Source: Clostridia bacterium (GTDB taxonomy: Bacteria > Bacillota > Clostridia > Oscillospirales > Acutalibacteraceae). From it: a stretch of DNA of 48,750 bases. Shown here one piece after another: positions 42,908-48,750 of the stretch; the stretch's first letter is position 1; each line of letters opens with the position of its first letter. The translations under genes and the position numbers were made by a program. The stretch is taken from positions 1 to 48,750 of the forward strand of contig JAFXFF010000020.1 in the NCBI GenBank assembly GCA_017520705.1, written 5' to 3'. Under the pieces are notes generated by a model. It did not search any database. It saw only the letters and a list, made by a program, of their open reading frames with translations, and was not told the origin of the DNA.

Positions 42908-42940
42908 TTGTCAATATACTGCCGTATACTGAACTTGTAT
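42908..42940 (+). promoter_or_regulatory. Candidate activator-dependent promoter of the GRE operon
   Basis: A direct repeat of TATACT (42915-42920 and 42925-42930) is present without a good -35 at 17 bp. The lack of a -35 and the divergent AraC gene suggest activator dependence. Confidence 0.45.
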
Positions 42941-42963
42941 CCATATGTTGAGGAGGGATGGCC

Positions 42964-45102
42964 GTGACGGGCAAAGCATTGTTAATCTACGCCGCTGAAT
43001 TTACGCGGCGCTACCGTACCGCGCCCAACATTTACGCCCGTGAGGCCGATTGCCTGCGGTGGCAGTTCGCCCATAGCCTGCAGGCGATGCAAGCGGGAGA
43101 TCTGGTGGCGGGCCGTATGGTGCGCCTGCCCGTGGGTGTGCGCCCGCAGGAGCTTTGGGGCGTGGGCTACTACGCCGACGAGGAAGCCCTGCGGCAGTTG
43201 ACCTGTGACGCTACCCTCACCCCCGATGAACAGGCGCAGGCCGCCGCCCTGTTGGCGTACTGGGAGATCGAGAACACCCGCCGTCAAATTTCCACCGCCT
43301 ATCCCGACGGCTGGTTGGACATCTTCGTTCATAATACGCCCTATTACGTTCCCGCCGCTGCCCACGGGCTGTACCGCATCAGCGGCATCCAGATGGATCC
43401 CACGCGGCTGCTCACCTTAGGCGTGGATGGATTGCACGCTCTGTGCGAGGAGAAGAAGGCGGTCAATCCGCCGTTTTACAGCGGCTTGATGCAAGCTTTG
43501 GACATTCTCTCCGAGGTGTGCCTGCGCTATGCCGACGAGGCCGCGGCGCTGGGCGACACCGCCCTTTCCGCCGACCTGACCCACGTGGCCCACCGCCCTG
43601 CCGCCACCTTCCCCCAGGCGATGCAGTTGTCCTATCTGTTCTACGTGCTGTCGGGCACGTGGAATTACGGGCGGATGGATCAATATCTGGGCGCCTATCT
43701 TGCCGCCGACCTTGAGGCGGGTCGTATCAACGAGGCCGAGGCCTTGCGTTGGATCGAGGATCTGTGGTGCCGTCTGGAGGAGAGAAACGATTATTTCGAC
43801 TCCCGCGTCATTTTGGGCGGCGCCGACCGCCCCGAGGGCGCAGATGCCTTCGCTCTGCTGGCTATGGAGGCCACCCGCCGCCGAAAGGGCATCGTCCCCC
43901 AGCTCACCCTGCGCCTCTACGAGGGGATGAACCCCCGTCTGTACGAGGCGGCGCTGGACACCATCGGGGAGGGCACCACCTACCCCATGCTTTATAACGA
44001 CGCGGTCAATATCCCTGCGGTGACGGACGCCTTCGGTGTGGATCGGGACACCGCCCAGCGATACGTGCCCTACGGTTGCGGCGAGTACGTGCTGTACAAT
44101 CAAAGCATCGGCACCCCCAGCGGCACCATCAATACTTTGTTCGTGCTGGGCGAGGCGATGTACGGCAAAAACGCCGACCATTTCCTCGACGCCCCCGATT
44201 TCGAGAGCTTTTACGCGGCTTATTTGCAGGATGTGGAAAAGATCGTTACCTGCCTATCTTTGCAGGAGAAGCTGGAATACGACGTGGTAGGCCGCCAATG
44301 CCCCTTCCTTTATTACAGCCTCTTGTTTGATGATTGCATGGAGCGGGGCAAGGCGGTGTTTGAGGGTGGCCTGCGCCATCTGGGCGGCACCATTGAAAAC
44401 TATGGCAACGTCAACACCGCCGACGCCCTCACCGCCGTCAAGGCGGTGGTGTACGATCAACAATTGGTGACGGCGCAGGAGCTCTCCGCCGCCCTTGCCT
44501 CTAATTTTGCGGGCAACGAGCGCCTGCGCCAACTGCTGCTCAGCCAGCCCAAATACGGCAACGACCACCCCGACGCCGACGGGATGTTCGCCCGTCTGCA
44601 CCGCGACGTCTGCACCCGCATCCGTGACTGTGCCCCCGCTGCGGGCTTGGACTCCTATCTGGCGGTGATCATCAACAATGAGCTCAACGCCGTCTTCGGG
44701 CAGGGCACGGGTGCCTCTGCCGACGGCCGTCGGGCAGGGGAGTATATGGCCAACGGCAACAACCCCATGAGCGGTCGGGATACCTGCGGTGTCACCGCCA
44801 TGCTCAACTCTCTCGTGAAACCCGACACCCACGTCCACGCCGGCGCGGTGCAGAATATGCGCTTCTCCCGCGAGATGTTCACCACCCTCCGCCCCCGGCT
44901 CAAAGATCTGTTGCGCACCTATTTTGAAAAGGGTGGTGCCCAGGCGATGATCACGGTGCTGTCCCGTGGCGATCTGGAGGCGGCGCTGGCTCAGCCGGAG
45001 AAATACCGCCACCTCATTGTCCGCGTGGGCGGTTTTTCCGCCCGCTTCGTGGATCTAAACACCGTGGTGCAGAAAGAGCTGATTGCCCGTACTTTGTATT
45101 GA
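42964..45102 (+). CDS. Glycyl radical enzyme 1
   Basis: This 712-aa enzyme of the pyruvate formate-lyase-like superfamily has the glycyl radical loop RVGGFSARF near the C-terminus (radical Gly690) and the active-site loop PYGCGEY with thiyl Cys372 and Glu374, the Cys-x-Glu arrangement of dehydratase and C-X lyase GREs. There is no Cys-Cys pair, so it is not a pyruvate formate-lyase. The substrate is unknown, and no microcompartment genes are nearby. The start is GTG 42964: AGGAGG (42951-42956) is 7 bp upstream, while ATG 42958 would be only 1 bp away. It is the first gene of a three-gene operon with its activase and GRE2. At 712 aa it is shorter than most GREs. Confidence 0.88.
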   Translation: MTGKALLIYAAEFTRRYRTAPNIYAREADCLRWQFAHSLQAMQAGDLVAGRMVRLPVGVRPQELWGVGYYADEEALRQLTCDATLTPDEQAQAAALLAYWEIENTRRQISTAYPDGWLDIFVHNTPYYVPAAAHGLYRISGIQMDPTRLLTLGVDGLHALCEEKKAVNPPFYSGLMQALDILSEVCLRYADEAAALGDTALSADLTHVAHRPAATFPQAMQLSYLFYVLSGTWNYGRMDQYLGAYLAADLEAGRINEAEALRWIEDLWCRLEERNDYFDSRVILGGADRPEGADAFALLAMEATRRRKGIVPQLTLRLYEGMNPRLYEAALDTIGEGTTYPMLYNDAVNIPAVTDAFGVDRDTAQRYVPYGCGEYVLYNQSIGTPSGTINTLFVLGEAMYGKNADHFLDAPDFESFYAAYLQDVEKIVTCLSLQEKLEYDVVGRQCPFLYYSLLFDDCMERGKAVFEGGLRHLGGTIENYGNVNTADALTAVKAVVYDQQLVTAQELSAALASNFAGNERLRQLLLSQPKYGNDHPDADGMFARLHRDVCTRIRDCAPAAGLDSYLAVIINNELNAVFGQGTGASADGRRAGEYMANGNNPMSGRDTCGVTAMLNSLVKPDTHVHAGAVQNMRFSREMFTTLRPRLKDLLRTYFEKGGAQAMITVLSRGDLEAALAQPEKYRHLIVRVGGFSARFVDLNTVVQKELIARTLY

Positions 45103-45117
45103 TGGGAGGGTGGCACT

Positions 45118-45885
45118 GTGGCTGTTATCTTTGATATAGAGCGTAGCGGTATGCACGACGGTCCGGGCATCCGCACCGTGGTGTTTTTCAAGGGGTGCCC
45201 TCTGCGCTGCCGGTGGTGTCACAATCCCGAGAGCTGGGATGTGCAGCCCCAACAACTGGTTTACCCAGAAAAGTGCATCTCTTGCGGCGGCTGTGCCGAG
45301 GGATGCTACACCGGTGCCCGCACGATGTGTGGCGCTGACGTGTCGGTACAGGACGTGCTAAAGCCCATCCTCGCCGACAAGCCTTATTACGGCGCCGAGG
45401 GTGGCGTCACCCTGACGGGTGGCGAGCCCCAGCTGCAGGCGGATTTCGCTCTGGCGGTCACCGAGGCTTGTCGCGCCCACGGCATCGGCGTGGCCATCGA
45501 AACCTCCATGGCGATTTACCGCCCCGATCTGCTGGCGCAGATGGATTTGATTATGGTGGATGTAAAAATGTGGGACGACGCCCGCCATCGGGAATACACC
45601 GGCGTGGGCAACGCCGCGATCCTCGACAACATCCGCCGGGCGGACACCTTGGGGGTGCCGATGCTCATCCGCACCCCCGTCATCCCCACCGTCAACGACA
45701 GGGTGGAGGAGATCGCCGCCATCCGCGATTTCGTGAGGACGCTGAAAAACGCGGTAGGCTACGAGCTGCTCCCCTACCACCCCTTCGGGCTGGATAAGGC
45801 ACGGGCCATGGGCCTGGATATGCCCCGCTTCCCCGAGCCGACGAAGGAGCAGATGGAACAATTGAAAATCTGTGCACAGCTATAA
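45118..45885 (+). CDS. Glycyl radical enzyme activase (radical SAM)
   Basis: This 255-aa activase has the radical-SAM cluster CX3CX2C at Cys27/31/34 (GCPLRCRWC), which binds the 4Fe-4S cluster that cleaves SAM and creates the glycyl radical. One extra ferredoxin-like cluster follows (Cys53, 56, 59, 63; CISCGGCAEGC), where many GRE activases have two. The SAM-binding GGE motif is in LTGGEP. The start is GTG after GGGAGGG, 15 bp after GRE1. It lies between two GREs and is the only activase visible, so it probably activates both. Confidence 0.92.
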   Translation: MAVIFDIERSGMHDGPGIRTVVFFKGCPLRCRWCHNPESWDVQPQQLVYPEKCISCGGCAEGCYTGARTMCGADVSVQDVLKPILADKPYYGAEGGVTLTGGEPQLQADFALAVTEACRAHGIGVAIETSMAIYRPDLLAQMDLIMVDVKMWDDARHREYTGVGNAAILDNIRRADTLGVPMLIRTPVIPTVNDRVEEIAAIRDFVRTLKNAVGYELLPYHPFGLDKARAMGLDMPRFPEPTKEQMEQLKICAQL

Positions 45886-45898
45886 AAGAGGGATAGAT

Positions 45899-48112
45899 AT
45901 GCTGACCTATGCCCAACGCTTAGCGGCTTTGCGCCGCACCAAAATTGAACAGACCCTGCAAAAGAAGGAGCAAAACGGTTACGTGGATATGGACGATTTC
46001 GGCACGGTGCCGCTCCCTGACGGTTACCGCGTCGACCCATGGTACAACAGCAAAAACGGCAGCTTCTACGGCTATGAGGGTATGTGCGAAAATTTTTGCC
46101 GCGTGATGGCGGCCCATCCACCCTATGTGGATCCTATGGAGTTTCTGTGTGGCCGTTGGCGGGATATGCTGGTCAATTATCGCGGCAATCGTCTTTTCCG
46201 CCCTGCGTGGATGAAGCAGGACGAGACCCAGCGGGATTTTGACGAAGATACCACCGATCTATGGAGCAAATGCTGGGATGAGGAGCGCTTCCCCTACGAC
46301 CACCTCAAGCCCCTACAGGAGAAGTACAACATCACATCCGGCATTGACAGCGACGCCCATCTGTGCTGCGATTATCGCATCGGCCTTGGCCTTGGCTTTG
46401 GCGGCCTGCTCCGCAAGATCGCCCACTACCGCGCGATAAACCCCGACAAATCTGCCTTTTACGACGCTGAGGAGCGAGTGGTGCGTTCCATTCAGGATTT
46501 CATAGCTCGCCACATCGCCCGCATTGAGGAAATGCTGACGGAAGAAACCGACCCTGACCTGCGAAAGAGCCTCTCCGAAATGTTGGCAGTCAATAAAAGG
46601 GTGCTCACCGAGCCGCCCGCCACTTTACACGAAGCCTGTCAATGGGTGGTGTACTTCAATATCGCCTCCCGCATCTATACCCGTGACGGCGCAGGCTTTC
46701 AGTTGGATGTCCTGCTTCGCCCCTATTATGAGGCGGACATGGCCGCTGGCCGTTTGGACGATGAAAAGGCGGTGTTCCTGCTCGCGGATTTGCTTCTCAA
46801 TGACCCGCAGTATTACCAGTTGTCCGGCGTGGACGTGGATGGCAACGATCTGACCTGCCACCTGTCCTATCTGGTGCTGGAGGCGGCGGATGCGCTGAAT
46901 ATTGCCGCCAATCTCACCGTGCGGGTGCACGAGAATTGCGACCCCGCTTTTTTAGAAAAGGCGGTGTGGTACTTATTCAAAAACAAAAACGGCTGGCCTC
47001 GTTTTTGCGGTGACAGTGCCCTCACCGAGGGTTATATGCGCAATGGATACTCCCGAGAAGATGCCAACGCCCGCATCGCTGTGGGGTGCAACTGGATGTG
47101 TGTCCCCGGCAAGGAGTTTCCCATGAACGACGTGGTGAAGATCAATATCGCCAAGGTGTTCGAGTGGGCGCTGATCGACCTGCGGGCAGAGGAGCATCCC
47201 TCGGCGGAAAAACTGTTTGCCTTGTACGAATCCCATCTAAAGAAAGCCATCGAAACGGTGGCGGCCGGGGTGAATCTGCACATCGATCACCAGTGGGAGG
47301 TTACCCCCGAACTGGTGATGAATCTGATGATGGAGAACACCATCGAGCTTGGCCTCGACATCTCCCAGTGCGCGTCTCTATACTCCATTGGTGTGGACGG
47401 TGCCGGCTTGGCGGTAGTAGCCGATTCCTTAGGTGCCATCACTGCCCGTATTGAGCAGGAGGGGGCACTTACGTGGAAGCAACTTTTCGAAGCGTTGGAC
47501 AACAATTTTGCCGACCCGCGCATCCGAGCCATGATGCAATCGGCTCCCCGTTATTGTCAGGGGGGTACGGTGTCTGATGTGTGGGCAAAACGGCTCACCG
47601 ACAGTTGGGTGCGGCACATCAAGGCGCAATCTATGCCGGAGGGCAGACAACTCATTCCCGGTTGGTTTTCTTGGGCGCTGACACTGGGTTTTGGTGCCGT
47701 GGTGGGTCCCACCCCCAATGGACGCCGCTGCGGCGAAGCGATCTCCCACGGTGCCAACCCCAACCCCGGCTTTCGCCGCGACGGGGCGGCTACTGCCCAG
47801 TCGGAGGGCATCGCTGCCGTCCAGTGCGGCTATGGTAATACCGCCCCCTTGCAGTTGGAGTTTGACCCTCACCTTACCGTTGAGGAGGGGGGAGTAGAGC
47901 GGGTCTGTCAACTGATTCGCTCCCATTTTCGGCAGGGCGGTACGCTGATCAACATTAACATCTTGGATCGCGACAAGCTGATGGCGGCTCACGCCGCCCC
48001 GGAGTGCTACCCGGATCTGGTGGTACGCGTCACCGGTTTCACCGCCTATTTTGCCAGTCTGTCTCCGGAGTTCCGCCAATTGGTGGTGAACCGCTTTCTG
48101 GATTCTCTTTGA
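45899..48112 (+). CDS. Glycyl radical enzyme 2, atypical active site
   Basis: This 737-aa GRE has the radical loop RVTGFTAYF (Gly713). The active-site loop reads VGCNWMCVPG: Cys397 is followed by Asn-Trp-Met and a second Cys401, and the usual Glu two positions after the Cys is missing. This differs from the GCVE type of dehydratases and from the Cys-Cys of pyruvate formate-lyase, so the chemistry is not predictable. The ATG at 45899 (GAGGGA upstream) is preferred over the in-frame start at 45872, which overlaps the activase. The N-terminal ~250 residues are GRE-like. It probably shares the activase and AraC control with GRE1. Confidence 0.85.
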   Translation: MLTYAQRLAALRRTKIEQTLQKKEQNGYVDMDDFGTVPLPDGYRVDPWYNSKNGSFYGYEGMCENFCRVMAAHPPYVDPMEFLCGRWRDMLVNYRGNRLFRPAWMKQDETQRDFDEDTTDLWSKCWDEERFPYDHLKPLQEKYNITSGIDSDAHLCCDYRIGLGLGFGGLLRKIAHYRAINPDKSAFYDAEERVVRSIQDFIARHIARIEEMLTEETDPDLRKSLSEMLAVNKRVLTEPPATLHEACQWVVYFNIASRIYTRDGAGFQLDVLLRPYYEADMAAGRLDDEKAVFLLADLLLNDPQYYQLSGVDVDGNDLTCHLSYLVLEAADALNIAANLTVRVHENCDPAFLEKAVWYLFKNKNGWPRFCGDSALTEGYMRNGYSREDANARIAVGCNWMCVPGKEFPMNDVVKINIAKVFEWALIDLRAEEHPSAEKLFALYESHLKKAIETVAAGVNLHIDHQWEVTPELVMNLMMENTIELGLDISQCASLYSIGVDGAGLAVVADSLGAITARIEQEGALTWKQLFEALDNNFADPRIRAMMQSAPRYCQGGTVSDVWAKRLTDSWVRHIKAQSMPEGRQLIPGWFSWALTLGFGAVVGPTPNGRRCGEAISHGANPNPGFRRDGAATAQSEGIAAVQCGYGNTAPLQLEFDPHLTVEEGGVERVCQLIRSHFRQGGTLININILDRDKLMAAHAAPECYPDLVVRVTGFTAYFASLSPEFRQLVVNRFLDSL

Positions 48113-48348
48113 GCTTTGCGCCGAGGTGGCAGTCGTTGTAGGTTGTCATAGCGCAAAACCTAAGAAAATGCCTGCGAACCTGCGGCTACCAACCCAAAAC
48201 ATAGTCGTCTCACGTCGCTGTTCGCTCGTGATACTCCTTGTTTTGGGCTTCCTCCGCCTCGCTGCATCCGCCACAGGCGGCGCTCGGCTCCGTCACCTCG
48301 TCCCTCACTTCGTTCGGGACTCGAGGCCGCAGGCGCACCCCATCAAAA
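48113..48348. repeat. Non-coding repeat block before the tRNA-Pro region
   Basis: No gene is evident. It holds a hairpin element at 48116-48176 (TTTGCGC / GCGCAAA, then AAACCTAAGAAAATGCC) that is repeated at 48421-48483. It also contains a long hairpin CCCAAAACA / TGTTTTGGG (48192-48246) and the dispersed TCCGCCAC-GGCGGCG motif also found at 274-297. Confidence 0.6.
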
Positions 48349-48392
48349 CCAAGAAAAAGGGAGTAGGCATTTGCCTACTCCCTTTTTCTTGG
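48349..48392. terminator. Perfect 44-bp palindrome, terminator of the tRNA fragment
   Basis: CCAAGAAAAAGGGAGTAGGC / GCCTACTCCCTTTTTCTTGG with a two-base (A|T) middle. On the minus strand it follows the tRNA-Pro 3' fragment exactly as the terminator at 48521-48558 follows the intact tRNA. Confidence 0.75.
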
Positions 48393-48416
48393 TCGAGATG
48401 ACAGGATTCTGAACCT
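48390..48416 (-). pseudogene. 3'-end fragment of tRNA-Pro
   Basis: These 27 bases match the 3' end of the tRNA-Pro at 48558-48634, including CCA, with one inserted base in the T-loop arm. No other tRNA part is present. Confidence 0.72.
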
Positions 48417-48420
48417 CGGT

Positions 48421-48483
48421 TTTGCGCCGAGGTGGTACTCGTCGTAGATTGTACGGGCGCAAAACCTAAGAAAATGCCTTGCG
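48421..48483. repeat. Second copy of the GCGCAAAA hairpin element
   Basis: GGTTTTGCGCC / GGGCGCAAAACC form a stem, followed by TAAGAAAATGCCT; it matches 48116-48176. Confidence 0.7.
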
Positions 48484-48520
48484 GCATTTTCAAGGTTCAT
48501 CATCACAGAGCATTACAACG

Positions 48521-48557
48521 AAAAAGAAAGGGTAGGCGGATGCCTACCCTTTCTTTT

Positions 48558-48558
<1 letters not shown>
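48521..48558 (-). terminator. Terminator of tRNA-Pro
   Basis: On the minus strand the stem AAAAAGAAAGGGTAGGC / GCCTACCCTTTCTTTTT begins right after the CCA end and finishes in a T run. Confidence 0.82.
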
Positions 48559-48634
<76 letters not shown>

Positions 48635-48646
48635 ATAGCGAGTAAT

Positions 48647-48675
48647 ATTATAGTAATGTTTTGATAGATTGTCAA
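48647..48675 (-). promoter_or_regulatory. Consensus promoter of tRNA-Pro
   Basis: On the minus strand TTGACA (48670-48675), exactly 17 bp, TATAAT (48647-48652): perfect sigma-70 hexamers, as expected for a stable-RNA gene. Confidence 0.88.
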
Positions 48676-48723
48676 GACCCGTAATGACATTTTTATATTC
48701 GCATGGATCGCAAAAACACATCG

Positions 48724-48750
48724 TATACTCCAGTAGGAGGGGAAAACTAT
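48724..48750 (+). other. Start region of a gene running off the window
   Basis: A TATACT box (48724-48729) and a strong AGGAGGGG ribosome binding site (48735-48742) are followed by AAAACTAT at the window edge; a start ATG could begin at 48749. No coding sequence is visible. Confidence 0.4.

Noticed and set aside
42964-48112. Pyruvate formate-lyase pair
   Set aside because: Neither enzyme has the adjacent Cys-Cys pair required for that reaction.
42000-48112. Bacterial microcompartment locus
   Set aside because: No shell-protein, aldehyde dehydrogenase or phosphotransacylase genes are visible in the window.
48390-48416. A second tRNA gene
   Set aside because: Only the 3' end is present, with an inserted base; no acceptor 5' strand, D arm or anticodon arm.

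Overview
The window looks like a chromosomal piece of an anaerobic, GC-rich, low-GC-phylum (Firmicutes/Clostridia) bacterium, most likely a gut Oscillospiraceae/Ruminococcaceae member. The clues are a dockerin-bearing secreted protein, two oxygen-sensitive glycyl radical enzymes with a radical-SAM activase, a T-box-controlled asparaginyl-tRNA synthetase, strong AGGAGG ribosome binding sites, consensus TTGACA/TATAAT promoters and REP-like palindromes. The species cannot be fixed from the sequence alone.

Left part (1-7.5 kb): a 5S rRNA gene at the window edge, a truncated 5S remnant, and a more AT-rich, patchwork block of small regulatory genes. These are a MerR regulator with its own palindromic promoter, a lipoprotein hydrolase, an XRE regulator with a small partner, a sigma-70-like protein with a large C-terminal extension, an AraC-type regulator, and unknown or membrane proteins. 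Copies of the 5S terminator and of a second terminator recur through this block, and a 45-bp gene-end duplicate lies in it.

Middle (7.5-20.7 kb): housekeeping genes. asnS and asnA run leftward behind a T-box leader with an AAC (Asn) specifier, and an unexplained rod-shaped RNA lies upstream of the T-box. Rightward come a DUF1643 gene, a biotin-protein ligase and an ABC exporter. Next are a REP-associated (Y1) transposase gene with REP palindromes inside its coding sequence, an ECF sigma factor overlapping a membrane-anchored YD-repeat protein, a repeat-rich island holding a truncated second transposase, and recG.

Right part (20.8-42 kb): six paralogous, roughly 1000-residue, secreted and C-terminally membrane-anchored proteins. 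Each has a clan GH-A-like glycosidase barrel, a Fn3/Ig-like domain, two jelly-roll carbohydrate-binding-like domains, a Thr/Pro linker and one transmembrane helix. They fall into three subtypes in the order A1-B1-B2-C1-(dockerin transglutaminase, opposite strand)-A2-C2. Three of them share an unusual promoter with a TAGSCA -35 element. This array looks like a glycan-degrading surface locus.

Right end (42-48.75 kb): a divergently transcribed AraC/cupin regulator faces an operon of glycyl radical enzyme 1, one activase, and glycyl radical enzyme 2. The two enzymes have different active-site motifs (Cys-Gly-Glu versus Cys-Asn-Trp-Met-Cys), so a single activase probably serves two different reactions. 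The proximity suggests, but does not prove, that the operon metabolises something released by the surface array. The window ends with a duplicated terminator/hairpin block, a tRNA-Pro(CGG) gene and the ribosome binding site of a further gene.
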